From Cyclobacteriaceae bacterium (GTDB lineage Bacteria > Bacteroidota > Bacteroidia > Cytophagales > Cyclobacteriaceae): a DNA stretch of 64,000 bases. A program made the translations under genes and the position numbers. How positions within the stretch are numbered: the first letter of the stretch is position 1; every line of letters starts with the position of its first letter. The notes beneath the pieces are model-generated. The model was not told the DNA's origin, did no database searches, and worked only from the letters and a program-made list of their open reading frames with translations. Of this stretch, positions 1 to 9,279 are shown piece by piece. The stretch is taken from NCBI GenBank assembly GCA_016787565.1, contig JAEUUG010000013.1:248001-312000 (forward strand), read 5' to 3'.

Positions 1-1
1 T

Positions 2-508
2 GGCCAGGGGAATTCGAAAGTAAACACCGGTCTTGCATTCTTTGATCACATGCTCGATCAACTTTCGCGTCATGGAAACATTGATGTGTCGATTGAAACG
101 AAAGGAGATCTTCACATCGATGAGCATCACACCATCGAAGACACAGCCCTGGCATTAGGTGAAGCTTTTTTAAAAGCACTGGGCGACAAACGTGGCATTG
201 AACGCTATGGCTTTTGTTTGCCCATGGATGACTGCCTCGCGCAAGTTGCTATTGATTTTGGTGGAAGACCCTGGCTCGTTTGGGAGGCTGACTTCAAACG
301 TGAAAAAATAGGTGAGATGCCTACAGAAATGTTCTTTCATTTTTTTAAATCATTTTCAGACGCAGCCAAATGCAACCTAAACATTAAAGCAGAAGGAACG
401 AACGAGCATCATAAAATAGAAGCTATCTTCAAAGCATTTGCAAAGGCTATAAAAATGGCGGTGAAAAAAGAAGGGAATCAACTACCCAGTACAAAGGGAA
501 TGTTATGA
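2..508 (+). CDS. hisB: Imidazoleglycerol-phosphate dehydratase (HisB), C-terminal part, cut by window start
   Basis: Catalyses dehydration of imidazole glycerol phosphate to imidazole acetol phosphate, step 6 of histidine synthesis, in the cytoplasm. The frame is open from base 2 with no start, so the N-terminus lies outside the window. Visible family motifs are [13 protein letters not shown] near the first codons, then DEHHTIED (metal-binding His/Glu), [21 protein letters not shown] and the second metal site [16 protein letters not shown]. Many Bacteroidota carry a bifunctional HisB with an N-terminal histidinol phosphatase; whether that domain is present cannot be seen here. The gene is followed 62 bp later by hisH and heads the visible part of the his operon. 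Identification is secure; only the 5' extent is unknown. Confidence 0.95.
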   Translation, partial: GQGNSKVNTGLAFFDHMLDQLSRHGNIDVSIETKGDLHIDEHHTIEDTALALGEAFLKALGDKRGIERYGFCLPMDDCLAQVAIDFGGRPWLVWEADFKREKIGEMPTEMFFHFFKSFSDAAKCNLNIKAEGTNEHHKIEAIFKAFAKAIKMAVKKEGNQLPSTKGML

Positions 509-570
509 GAAGAAATCACCATATTATAGTAGGAGCCAACCTTCACAACTTGTAGTTCATAAATTAAAAT

Positions 571-1155
571 ATGAAACTCGCTATCATTAAATACAATGCA
601 GGCAATATCCAATCCGTTTCTTTTGCTTTGGAGCGGCTAGGCGTTGATTTCTCCATAACAGATCATCCGGAAGAAATACGCGCTGCAGACAAAGTAATTT
701 TTCCGGGCGTAGGCGAGGCCAGCACAACCATGCGATACCTCCGGGATAAAAAACTGGATCAGGTCATCATCAGCCTGAAACAACCCGTGTTGGGAATTTG
801 TCTTGGCATGCAACTGATGTGCCGCTACTCCGAAGAAAATAATACCGATTGCCTCGGAATCTTTAACGAAACAGTTAAACGATTTGTACCCCTGGGCGAT
901 ATGAAAGTTCCGCACATGGGCTGGAATAATCTCACGCTAACCAATGGATGGCTTGATCCCGCAATTGAAAATCAATACGCCTATTTTGTGCACAGCTACT
1001 ACGTTCCGGTAAACTCAACAACAATGGCCATTACCGAATACATGCATCCTTTCAGTGCGGCCATACATCAGCAGAATTTCTATGCTGTTCAATTTCACCC
1101 GGAGAAATCGGCTCAAACAGGTAACTTAGTTTTAAAAAGTTTTTTAACCGTATAA
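571..1155 (+). CDS. hisH: Imidazole glycerol phosphate synthase, glutaminase subunit HisH
   Basis: Class I glutamine amidotransferase that releases ammonia from glutamine and channels it to HisF. The 194-residue length is normal. The nucleophile elbow GICLGMQLM places the catalytic Cys at about residue 77, and the His-Glu pair is in the QFHPEKS motif near the C-terminus. FPGVGEA forms the oxyanion-strand region. The ATG at 571 directly starts the conserved strand MKLAIIKYNAGNIQS. It lies between hisB and hisA in the usual Bacteroidota order, with 22 bp to the hisA ATG, and is almost certainly cotranscribed. Confidence 0.97.
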   Translation: MKLAIIKYNAGNIQSVSFALERLGVDFSITDHPEEIRAADKVIFPGVGEASTTMRYLRDKKLDQVIISLKQPVLGICLGMQLMCRYSEENNTDCLGIFNETVKRFVPLGDMKVPHMGWNNLTLTNGWLDPAIENQYAYFVHSYYVPVNSTTMAITEYMHPFSAAIHQQNFYAVQFHPEKSAQTGNLVLKSFLTV

Positions 1156-1177
1156 TATCAACAAGTCATTGAATACC

Positions 1178-1894
1178 ATGAGAATCATTCCCGCGATCGA
1201 TATTATTGACGGCAAATGCGTGAGGCTTACACAAGGTGACTACAACCAGAAAAAAATCTATAACAAAAACCCGTTGGATGTAGCCCGTCAATTTGAAGAT
1301 GCCGATCTGGAATTTATACACCTGGTTGATTTGGATGGAGCCAAACAGGGCAAGGTTGTAAACTGGAAAGTCATTGAAGATATTCAGGGAAAAACATCGT
1401 TGAAAGTAGATTTTGGTGGTGGCGTAAAATCTACAGAAGACCTCGAGCGTTTGTTGGAGTTGGATATTAATCAGGTCAACATCGGAAGCATGGCCGTAAA
1501 AGAACCTGAAAAATTCATTGCCTGGATGAAGACCTATCATGCCGAGAACTTTATTTTAAGTGCCGATGTACGCGATGAAAAAGTTATGATCCATGGCTGG
1601 CAAGAGCAAACTCCGTTAGATCTGTACACGTTTGTCGGACAGTTCGCAACTGCAGGGTTGCAGTACATTGCCTGTACCGACATCAGTACCGATGGCATGT
1701 TGAGCGGACCTAACCTGGGATTATACAAAAAGCTGAAGAAGCGTTTCCCGGAATTGAAAATTATTGCCAGTGGTGGTGTAAGCTCTGTGGATGATTTAAA
1801 GGAACTGCAGTATATTAAAGTAGATGGCGTTATCGTTGGCAAAGCGTATTACGAAGGAAAGATTTCATTGAACGATCTGAAAAATGTTAACTAA
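1178..1894 (+). CDS. hisA: ProFAR isomerase HisA
   Basis: 1-(5-phosphoribosyl)-5-[(5-phosphoribosylamino)methylideneamino]imidazole-4-carboxamide isomerase, a TIM barrel carrying out step 4 of histidine synthesis. The N-terminal strand [16 protein letters not shown] carries the first catalytic Asp (residue 8), and [10 protein letters not shown] carries the second. Phosphate-binding loops FGGGVKS and ASGGVSS are both present. I chose the ATG at 1178 rather than the in-frame TTG at 1169, because the family begins directly with the MRIIPAID strand; the product is 238 residues. The 3' end overlaps hisF by 11 bp, which implies translational coupling. Confidence 0.96.
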   Translation: MRIIPAIDIIDGKCVRLTQGDYNQKKIYNKNPLDVARQFEDADLEFIHLVDLDGAKQGKVVNWKVIEDIQGKTSLKVDFGGGVKSTEDLERLLELDINQVNIGSMAVKEPEKFIAWMKTYHAENFILSADVRDEKVMIHGWQEQTPLDLYTFVGQFATAGLQYIACTDISTDGMLSGPNLGLYKKLKKRFPELKIIASGGVSSVDDLKELQYIKVDGVIVGKAYYEGKISLNDLKNVN

Positions 1895-2645
1895 ACGCAT
1901 CATTCCCTGTCTGGATATTAAAGATGGTCGCACCGTTAAAGGAGTGAACTTTATCGATATCCGCGATGCAGGAGATCCTGTTGAACTGGCTTCCTTATAT
2001 GCACAGCAAGGTGCCGATGAACTTGTCTTTCTGGATATTTCAGCCACCGATGAACAGCGGAAAACATTTGCCACATTAGTGAAAGACATCGCCCGCCATA
2101 TCAATATTCCGTTTACCGTGGGCGGTGGAATAAGTTCTGTTGCCGATGTTGGCCCCTTACTCGAAGCGGGGGCCGACAAAGTAAGTGTGAACTCGGCAGC
2201 CGTACGCAATCCGCAATTGATTGATGAACTCTCAAAAGCCTTCGGGGCACAATGCATTGTACTGGCTATTGACGCTCGAAAAATTGATAACAGCTGGACT
2301 GTTCATACGCATGGAGGTAAAAATCCTACCGACAAAAAATTGTTCACCTGGGCTAAGGAAGGTCAGGAGCGTGGTGCCGGAGAAATCTTGTTTACCAGCA
2401 TGGATCATGATGGAACAAAAAATGGCTTTGCACTTGATCCGTTACATAAACTTCATGACCTGCTCAACATTCCTGTTATCGCTTCCGGAGGGGCCGGTAT
2501 CATGGGACACTTTATTGATGCCTTTATTCTGGGGAAGGCCGATGCCGCACTGGCCGCCAGTATTTTTCATTTTGGTGAGATAAAAATTCCGGACCTCAAA
2601 CTATTCTTACAACAGAATGGAATCAACACGCGGATAGCGAAATAA
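1884..2645 (+). CDS. hisF: Imidazole glycerol phosphate synthase, cyclase subunit HisF
   Basis: TIM-barrel synthase that uses ammonia from HisH to close the imidazole ring, giving imidazole glycerol phosphate and [27 protein letters not shown] at the N-terminus supplies catalytic Asp11; VLAIDARKI supplies the second catalytic Asp. Phosphate loops FTVGGGISS and [11 protein letters not shown] are intact. It is a full-length 253-residue protein. The start lies inside the end of hisA, and hisIE follows 24 bp downstream. Confidence 0.97.
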   Translation: MLTKRIIPCLDIKDGRTVKGVNFIDIRDAGDPVELASLYAQQGADELVFLDISATDEQRKTFATLVKDIARHINIPFTVGGGISSVADVGPLLEAGADKVSVNSAAVRNPQLIDELSKAFGAQCIVLAIDARKIDNSWTVHTHGGKNPTDKKLFTWAKEGQERGAGEILFTSMDHDGTKNGFALDPLHKLHDLLNIPVIASGGAGIMGHFIDAFILGKADAALAASIFHFGEIKIPDLKLFLQQNGINTRIAK

Positions 2646-2669
2646 AAACAACACGCATAAAACAAAATC

Positions 2670-3266
2670 ATGAGCAACCTTACAATCGACTTTTCAAAGC
2701 TTAACGGCCTTGTACCCTGTGTGGTGCAAGACGCACAAACACTTCGTGTACTCATGTTGGGTTTTATGAACGAAGAGGCCTATCAAAAAACCATACACGA
2801 GAGAAAAGTTGTTTTCTATAGTCGTTCGAAACAACGACTGTGGATGAAGGGCGAAACCTCCGGTAATATTCTGGAACTTGTCGAAATTAAATTAGACTGT
2901 GATCATGACACGTTGCTGATCACCGTCAACCCAAAAGGACCAACCTGCCATACAGGTGCCGATACCTGCTTCAATGAAAAGAATGACCGTTGGGATTTAC
3001 ATTCACTTGGGTCCATTATCGAGGATCGGAAGAAAAATCCGAAAGAAGGATCGTATACGACCTCTTTATTCAAATCCGGCATCAATAAAATTGCACAGAA
3101 AGTAGGCGAAGAGGCTGTGGAACTGGTTATTGAATCAAAGGATAACAATAAAGATTTATTCTTAGGTGAAGCAGCCGACCTGATGTATCACTATCTTGTA
3201 CTGTTGACAGAAAAAGGATACGCGCTAGGCGATGTTGTGGATGTTTTAAAAAAACGACACAGCTAA
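2670..3266 (+). CDS. hisI: Bifunctional phosphoribosyl-AMP cyclohydrolase / phosphoribosyl-ATP pyrophosphatase HisIE
   Basis: Performs steps 2 and 3 of histidine synthesis. The HisI domain (about residues 1-105) shows LDCDHDTLLITV followed by GPTCHTGADTCF, the Asp/Cys set binding Mg and Zn. The HisE domain (about 110-198) shows GSYTTSLFKSGINKIAQKVG, EEAVELVIES and EAADLMYHYLVLL, the acidic helices of the MazG-like fold. The 198-residue fusion is normal for Bacteroidota. It is the last visible gene of the his operon; the next gene is convergent and only one base away, with no clear hairpin terminator between them. Confidence 0.96.
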   Translation: MSNLTIDFSKLNGLVPCVVQDAQTLRVLMLGFMNEEAYQKTIHERKVVFYSRSKQRLWMKGETSGNILELVEIKLDCDHDTLLITVNPKGPTCHTGADTCFNEKNDRWDLHSLGSIIEDRKKNPKEGSYTTSLFKSGINKIAQKVGEEAVELVIESKDNNKDLFLGEAADLMYHYLVLLTEKGYALGDVVDVLKKRHS

Positions 3267-3267
3267 T

Positions 3268-3630
3268 TTAATACTGCCCGCTTCGTAACATTACAAGCGT
3301 ACAAGCTTCCAGTACCTCAATGCCATTTTCTTCTGCCCGTTTCTCAAACTCATCATTCTCCGTTCCGGGATTGAAAATAATGCGCTTAGGCTTCAGACTC
3401 AAAATATAGTCATACCATTCAGGCTGATGACGCGGGCCGATGTATAGAGTAACTGTATCCACATCCGGAATTGCTGGTTTCGAAGAGATATCCAAAATAG
3501 AATGCCCAAGAACTTCTCCCCTTTTTACACCAACCGGAACAATTTCGTGATGGTATTCCAGCAACATGCCGGCTGCTAAAAAAGCATACCGCGATGGGTT
3601 TGTTGTTGCTCCTATGATAACCGTCTTCAT
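3268..3630 (-). CDS. CoA-binding domain protein (YccU-like)
   Basis: A 120-residue single-domain protein with the Rossmann-like CoA_binding_2 fold. It begins KTVIIGATTNPSRYAFLAAGML, a nucleotide-binding loop with the TxNPSRYA signature, and later has the PEWYDYILSLKPKRIIFNPG segment followed by a conserved acidic/Cys region (ENGIEVLEACTLVML). Family members bind CoA; their physiological role is not established. It is convergent with hisIE and shows no link to histidine synthesis beyond position. Family assignment is good, function unknown. Confidence 0.8.
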   Translation of the reverse strand: MKTVIIGATTNPSRYAFLAAGMLLEYHHEIVPVGVKRGEVLGHSILDISSKPAIPDVDTVTLYIGPRHQPEWYDYILSLKPKRIIFNPGTENDEFEKRAEENGIEVLEACTLVMLRSGQY

Positions 3631-3831
3631 GCGCTGATCAATACTTTTAGGGATTATATACCCACCTGTCGGAAATAGAAATAACCAAACTATCGCATCA
3701 TGCTCCTATGCCAACAGGATGAATGGAAATTTATTCACCCAATTTTCAGTATTTATACCTTCGGAGCAAGATTTGCACTGTAGTGGAAACAAAATAATAT
3801 TACCTTCGTTCCCCAGTACAAACTAAACAAT

Positions 3832-5748
3832 ATGCACGCTAAACGAATACTAATCCTGCTCTTATTTTGGATGGCCACGTCCCTGGTTTTTGCTCAGGCA
3901 AAAAAGGAAAGTGGTTATCACTACACCGTTGACCTTACAAAAGTTGTTGACGACAAGGTCTATGTTGAGTTAACACCACCGCCCATCAAAGGTAACGTTA
4001 TCACATTCTACCTTCCTAAAATTGTTCCCGGAACATACGCCATTGAAGATTATGGTCGCTTTATTTCGGAGTTCACTGCACTTGATAAAAAAGGAATTAA
4101 ACTTCCGGTTGAAAAAACTGACGATAACTCCTGGAAAATAAGCAATGCGTCCAAGCTGGCAAAAATCACATACTGGGTTGAAGATACATATGACACCAAA
4201 CTGGAAGGACCGGAAATATTTCAGCCGGCTGGCACCAATATTGAAGAGAATAAAAACTTTATCATTAATACCAGTGGCTTCTTTGGTTACCTGGATGGAC
4301 TGAAGGCATTACCATTCCAGTTTAATATTATCAGACCTGCTGATTTCTACGGCTCCACCGGATTGATTCCTACCCAATCAGGAAAACCCCTTAGTTCGAT
4401 CAAACTTGAAAAAACATCCAATGACCAGACCAAGCAGGTAGACACCTATAGGGCACTTGACTACGATCAACTGATTGATTCTCCTCTGATGTATTCAAAG
4501 CCTGATACAGCAATTATTCGCGTAGCCAATACCGAAGTATTGATTGGCTCCTATTCACCCAACAACAAGGTGACTGCAAAACAAATTGCTGAAAACATTC
4601 GCGAAGTACTGATGGCGCAAAAAGAATACCTGGGCGGAAAATTGCCGGTTGATAAATATGCTTTCATTTTTTACTTCACAGCCGAGCCTGTTATGAGTTA
4701 TGGCGCGCTCGAGCACTCCTACTCATCATTTTATTATATGCCGGAAGCAACCATTGAAGAAATGGGGCAACAACTTCGTGATTTTGCGGCCCATGAATTT
4801 TTCCACATTGTAACACCACTTACGGTACATTCTGAGCAAATACAGAATTTCGATTTTAACAATCCAAAAATGTCGCAGCACTTATGGATGTACGAAGGCG
4901 TTACTGAATATTTTGCGGGCAATGTGCAAGTCAAATATGGATTAATCTCTCCTGAAGAATATTTGTATGTTCTGCGTGAGAAAATGTTGACAGCAGATCA
5001 GTTCATCAACGATGTACCGTTTACCGACATCAGCAAGTTCACACTCGAAAAATACCACGATCAATACTACAACGTATACCAGAAAGGCGCGTTGATCGGG
5101 CTTTGCCTGGACATTAAACTGCGCAAGCTGTCGGACGGTAAATATGGCCTCAAAGACCTGCTTCTCGATATCTCAAAAAAATACGGAAAGACCAAAGCCT
5201 TCCAGGACGATCAGTTATTTGATGAGATCACCAAAATGACGTATCCGGAAATTGGCGAATTCTTTAAGCGCTATGTGAAAGGCACCGAGTTACTCCCGCT
5301 GGCTGAAGTCCTGACAATGGTGGGTGTTTTGTACAATGAAGAAGAAAAGTTTCAGGACTATTCCCTCGGACTAGCGCAACAGAACATCGGCATTACACAA
5401 ATCGATAGCAAACCAAAACTCCAGATCGCTAACACCAACAACCTTAACCCCATGGGTCAAGCCATTGGATTTCAGGAAGGTGACGTTCTCATCAAAATTA
5501 ATGGAGAGATCATTCCGGATTTAGGCCCTGAACTTGGCTCCTTTCTTCAACGACAAAATAGTGCTTTGCCTGGCAGTAAAACACTCTCGTATACCGTTCT
5601 GAGAAAGGATGCTGATGGAGCAATGAAAGAAACAGAATTGAGTGCACCGGTAAAGCCAGTAGAGCTCGCCCAACGCCATATGTTGGGTTTTAATCCAGCT
5701 GCTACACCTGAACAACTAGCACTGCAAAAAGCATGGCTAAAGCCCTGA
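3832..5748 (+). CDS. M61-family aminopeptidase with PDZ domain, exported
   Basis: Zinc metallopeptidase related to glycyl aminopeptidases. It has a signal peptide (residues 1 to about 22, hydrophobic run ending VFAQA), so it acts in the periplasm or outside. The N-terminal beta domain is followed by the M61-type SYGALEHSYSS motif, the zinc motif HEFFH at residues 321-325, and a downstream Glu in WMYEGVTEYF at about 355, giving the HExxH...E ligand set. The C-terminal part (about 515-600) has a PDZ-like segment, IGFQEGDVLIKINGEIIP. The 638-residue length fits the family. It stands alone, with a clear terminator immediately downstream. Confidence 0.88.
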   Translation: MHAKRILILLLFWMATSLVFAQAKKESGYHYTVDLTKVVDDKVYVELTPPPIKGNVITFYLPKIVPGTYAIEDYGRFISEFTALDKKGIKLPVEKTDDNSWKISNASKLAKITYWVEDTYDTKLEGPEIFQPAGTNIEENKNFIINTSGFFGYLDGLKALPFQFNIIRPADFYGSTGLIPTQSGKPLSSIKLEKTSNDQTKQVDTYRALDYDQLIDSPLMYSKPDTAIIRVANTEVLIGSYSPNNKVTAKQIAENIREVLMAQKEYLGGKLPVDKYAFIFYFTAEPVMSYGALEHSYSSFYYMPEATIEEMGQQLRDFAAHEFFHIVTPLTVHSEQIQNFDFNNPKMSQHLWMYEGVTEYFAGNVQVKYGLISPEEYLYVLREKMLTADQFINDVPFTDISKFTLEKYHDQYYNVYQKGALIGLCLDIKLRKLSDGKYGLKDLLLDISKKYGKTKAFQDDQLFDEITKMTYPEIGEFFKRYVKGTELLPLAEVLTMVGVLYNEEEKFQDYSLGLAQQNIGITQIDSKPKLQIANTNNLNPMGQAIGFQEGDVLIKINGEIIPDLGPELGSFLQRQNSALPGSKTLSYTVLRKDADGAMKETELSAPVKPVELAQRHMLGFNPAATPEQLALQKAWLKP

Positions 5749-5772
5749 TTATTATTTTCTTTAATAAGCATT

Positions 5773-5801
5773 AAAAAGCGAGATTAACAACCTCGCTTTT
5801 T
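5773..5801. terminator. Bidirectional rho-independent terminator
   Basis: A 10-bp perfect stem, AAAAAGCGAG pairing with CTCGCTTTTT across a 9-nt loop, sits between the M61 peptidase and the convergent flavoprotein gene. Runs of T on one strand and A on the other let it serve both genes. Confidence 0.9.
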
Positions 5802-5802
5802 T

Positions 5803-7368
5803 TTAAAGCATACGTACAACTGCTTCGGCACATCGTTCACCATCCATAGCAGCAGAAACAATTCCACCGGCATAACCGGCTCCTTCTCCACAGGGAAATA
5901 AATTTTTGATTTGCGGATGTTGGAGTGTCTCTTTATCGCGTGGAATTTTTACGGGTGAGGATGTCCGACTTTCCACACCCACAAGCTGTGCATCATTCGT
6001 CAGATAGCCCTTCATTTTTTTTCCAAAGTCAAGGAAGCCCTGTTGAAGTGCCTTAACTATATAACCAGGAAGCACATCGTTCATATCAGCCGAAAATAAC
6101 CCGGGTTGATAGGAAGTTTCAAGCAATGAAGAAGAAGTCTTTCCGTTTACAAAATCCAGCAATCGGGTTGCCGGTGCACGTTGCGTTCCTCCCGCACTTG
6201 CGCATGCGCTTTTTTCAATCTCCGATTGGAAATATAACCCGGCCAACGCACCAAATTGTTGGTACGGTTTAAAATCCATCTCGTCCACGGCCACGACAAT
6301 ACCCGAGTTGGCAAACTTGGAATCCCTTCGCGATGGACTCATACCATTTACCACCACCTCACCCGGAGCTGTGGTCGAAGGAACAATAAAGCCACCCGGA
6401 CACATGCAAAATGAAAATACACCACGCTCCTTCCCGTGGATGCGAGCCTGATGTACCAATGCGTACGATGAGGCGGGAAGAAATTCACCCCGGTCGACCG
6501 AACAATGATATTGAATCTGATCGATCAGATTTTGAGCATGCTCTACCCGGACACCCAGCGCAAATGGTTTGGCTTCAAGTAGAATATTCTTCCGATCAAG
6601 CAACTGAAATATGTCGCGGGCAGAGTGACCGGTTGCCAGGATAACAGCTTCTCCGTCCAACTGATCACCGCGTTGTGTTACAATACCTTGTATCCGATCG
6701 CTTTTAAGAATAAAATCTGTAACCCTTGTATCAAAATGAATTTCTCCTCCGGCCTGCAGAATGCTTTCGCGGATTTCCTCGATGAGTTTGGGTAATTTAT
6801 TGGTTCCAATGTGTGGATGTGCATCGAAAAGAATTTCTGCTTTGGCTCCATGCGTTACCAGAATTTCCAGAATTCTTCGAATGTCTCCGCGCTTTTTGGA
6901 ACGTGTGTAAAGTTTACCATCTGAATAGGTGCCCGCACCACCTTCTCCAAAACAATAGTTAGAATCCGGGTTAACAATGTGCTCTTTGTTTATTGCAGCA
7001 ATGTCTCTTCGTCTGGCCTGCACATTTTTTCCGCGCTCAAGAATCACCGGCTTATAGCCCAGCTCAATCAGACGCAATGCTGAAAACAATCCGGCTGGAC
7101 CGCTTCCGACAACCAAAACCTGGCGTGCTTGACTAACATTTTTATAATCTTTAGAATAGGATACTTCTGGCTTGGCTTCACCCGGAGATAATATATCACA
7201 TTGAAAACGAACAATAACTTTTCGTGACCGTGCATCGATTGATCGCTTAACCGGACGAACAATGACGCTGCCATCATTCTTCAATCCAAGTTTTGAGTAG
7301 AGAATATCCGGAAATAAATTTTCCTGAAAAGCTTCCTCGGGCAAAAGGGTAAGTTCAACTGTGCGCAT
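5803..7368 (-). CDS. FAD-dependent dehydrogenase (COG2509 type)
   Basis: NAD(P)/FAD-dependent oxidoreductase of the uncharacterised COG2509 family. An N-terminal alpha/beta region of about 80 residues precedes the FAD-binding GxGxxG loop VLVVGSGPAGLFSALRLIELG (about residues 84-104), which ends at the ribose-binding Glu of VILERG. A second family signature is FGEGGAGTYSDGKLYTR, and a C-terminal FAD contact is FPCGEGAGYAGGIVSAAMDG. The substrate is unknown. The 521-residue length and architecture are complete. The gene is monocistronic: a shared terminator is at its 3' end and the next gene upstream is separated by a short gap. Confidence 0.85.
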   Translation of the reverse strand: MRTVELTLLPEEAFQENLFPDILYSKLGLKNDGSVIVRPVKRSIDARSRKVIVRFQCDILSPGEAKPEVSYSKDYKNVSQARQVLVVGSGPAGLFSALRLIELGYKPVILERGKNVQARRRDIAAINKEHIVNPDSNYCFGEGGAGTYSDGKLYTRSKKRGDIRRILEILVTHGAKAEILFDAHPHIGTNKLPKLIEEIRESILQAGGEIHFDTRVTDFILKSDRIQGIVTQRGDQLDGEAVILATGHSARDIFQLLDRKNILLEAKPFALGVRVEHAQNLIDQIQYHCSVDRGEFLPASSYALVHQARIHGKERGVFSFCMCPGGFIVPSTTAPGEVVVNGMSPSRRDSKFANSGIVVAVDEMDFKPYQQFGALAGLYFQSEIEKSACASAGGTQRAPATRLLDFVNGKTSSSLLETSYQPGLFSADMNDVLPGYIVKALQQGFLDFGKKMKGYLTNDAQLVGVESRTSSPVKIPRDKETLQHPQIKNLFPCGEGAGYAGGIVSAAMDGERCAEAVVRML

Positions 7369-7435
7369 GGTACCGGAAGGTAGCTAACCTTCAATTACAA
7401 AGTGACAAAGATAATGTTTCGGGAAGTGGATGAAT

Positions 7436-9220
7436 CTATCGGAAGGAGAAAATATTGCCGAGATTAAAACCGGCATGTATGCTGGTTGAAAATGGCGATT
7501 GATTAATGCTGTCGAAGTAGGAAGCATAAAACGGGTCCACATCAAAACTGCGATAGCCGATATCCCCTGAAATAAATGCATCAATTGTAAAACCTTTTGA
7601 ATTGTTCTTTTTCATGATGCGATACCCCAGCAACACACCCCACTCGAAACGTTGCTCTGCTGCACTGGCTGTAAACACATTATCGGGGTTGGGCATGGTG
7701 GCAACATTCGTAAAATGACCAATGTTCGTAAACCTGAACTCATGACCGAAATACCATAAACCGGCCTTTAAAGGGTTATACAGTTTTTGCTTTATGGCAA
7801 TATTATAACCGCGCTCAAATTGTTTTCCATTGGGCACGTTCGCATCGGCCTGGAAAAATGGATCTCGAATGGCCACAAATTCAAATTCATGACCAAGTCG
7901 TGCTTGAGAATAGAATTCAACACCAAAAGGAAATCTCCCGGCAAACATGAGTACGGGGTTCCCACCAACAATCACTCCTCTAAACTCATTCACCCGCGGA
8001 ACAAAATACGTAACGCGTTTACCTTTACTGGTGCTTTTCCGCGTATTACTCTTGCCGGCCAGTGTTACTATTTCACTGCTAAGTTTACGGTTATCATAAA
8101 AAGGCCTGTAGTATCCGGATAGCTTTCCGTCCATCTCATAAATTTCCCATGTGCCGGTTTTCAAATCATCCTCCAGCGTACCTTTCGTTTGAAGATTGCC
8201 ATTGGGGAAATATCCGAAATACGTTCCCTTGCCGTTTACAAATTCGCATTCACCCTCCCGCTTTCCATCCTCAAAATAATATTCCCACTTCCCTTCTTTT
8301 TTTTCGTTCACCAATCTTCCTTTTACTTTGAGTTTACCACTAGCGTAATACTCGCGGTAATCGCCACCGGTTGCATCGTACTTGATTTCCGTTAAGGTAC
8401 CCTCAGCACTCGTTATTTTCCAGACTCCACTTTTCTTTCCTTCTTCAAAGACACCGGCAGCACGAAGCTGACCATTCTCAAAAAAATATTCCCATGTGCC
8501 AATCTGATCATCCTGCGCATAGTGCCCGCGCGACTGAATTTTACCACTCGGAAAATAAGTCTGCCACGCTCCACTTTTTTTACCTGCATCATACTCTCCC
8601 TCCGATTGAAGCGTACCGTCCTCTGCAAAAAAACGCCAGTATCCGGCATTACGATTGCCGGCCTTTGGACCTGTTCCTAGAATTTTTCCGGTGTGATAAT
8701 ATTCGGTGTAAGTTCCAAAGTCGCCCTCATAATCAATCTCACCTTTCAGTACACCATCCTCAAAATAATTTCTCCAAAGCCCTTCGCGCTTCCCCTTATT
8801 GTATGAACCCACCTCTTTGAGCTGACCGTTTTCAAAATAGGTTTTCCACTCACCCTCGCGGTTCTTGCCATAGATTATACCCTCCATGTTTTTCTGGCCA
8901 CTTTCATAGAAATATTCCCACATGCCATAGTTAGCACCTTTAAACAAAATGCCGCGCATTTTAAGATTGCCCGTCTCGTAATAAAACTCCCATACTCCGG
9001 AAGTTTCGTTGTTTGTGAATTGTCCTTTTGATTCGATGTTGCCGTTGAGGTAATACGATACATACCGGCCATGCAGAATATTCCGGATGGTGTCTTTAAC
9101 CTGATAAATTTCTTTCAGATTTTTTTTATCCTGATCCTGATAGCGTTGGCGTAGAATACCCTGAGAAAAGGCATCACCAAAAACGAAGACAAAAAACACG
9201 ATGTAAAAAATATTTCTCAT
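7436..9220 (-). CDS. Exported YwqK/MORN-like repeat protein with barrel-like C-terminal domain
   Basis: A signal peptide (MRNIFYIVFFVFVFGDAFSQ) is followed by about 15 repeats of roughly 23 residues of the form GxWxYYxxxGxLxxxGxYxxGxxxGxW (about residues 35-370). These are of the MORN_2/YwqK type. The last 190 residues are different: alternating hydrophobic strands (FEFVAIRDPFF, NIAIKQKLYN, FEWGVLLGYRIM, ISGDIGYRSF) ending in a terminal aromatic, which suggests an outer-membrane beta-barrel or beta-sandwich. I prefer ATG 9220 over the TTG at 9256 because it places the signal peptide at the N-terminus. YwqK proteins are annotated as antitoxins in Bacillus, but nothing here suggests a toxin partner. 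Function unknown. Confidence 0.75.
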   Translation of the reverse strand: MRNIFYIVFFVFVFGDAFSQGILRQRYQDQDKKNLKEIYQVKDTIRNILHGRYVSYYLNGNIESKGQFTNNETSGVWEFYYETGNLKMRGILFKGANYGMWEYFYESGQKNMEGIIYGKNREGEWKTYFENGQLKEVGSYNKGKREGLWRNYFEDGVLKGEIDYEGDFGTYTEYYHTGKILGTGPKAGNRNAGYWRFFAEDGTLQSEGEYDAGKKSGAWQTYFPSGKIQSRGHYAQDDQIGTWEYFFENGQLRAAGVFEEGKKSGVWKITSAEGTLTEIKYDATGGDYREYYASGKLKVKGRLVNEKKEGKWEYYFEDGKREGECEFVNGKGTYFGYFPNGNLQTKGTLEDDLKTGTWEIYEMDGKLSGYYRPFYDNRKLSSEIVTLAGKSNTRKSTSKGKRVTYFVPRVNEFRGVIVGGNPVLMFAGRFPFGVEFYSQARLGHEFEFVAIRDPFFQADANVPNGKQFERGYNIAIKQKLYNPLKAGLWYFGHEFRFTNIGHFTNVATMPNPDNVFTASAAEQRFEWGVLLGYRIMKKNNSKGFTIDAFISGDIGYRSFDVDPFYASYFDSINQSPFSTSIHAGFNLGNIFSFR

Positions 9221-9279
9221 CCGTGCAACCAGAGTTGTCACCACGAAGGTAAGCAATATGTTGTATTTCTCCGATCAGA

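Noticed and set aside
7436-9220. Reading the YwqK-repeat gene as a toxin-antitoxin component
   Set aside because: The protein is exported, much longer than YwqK and has no small toxin-like neighbour.
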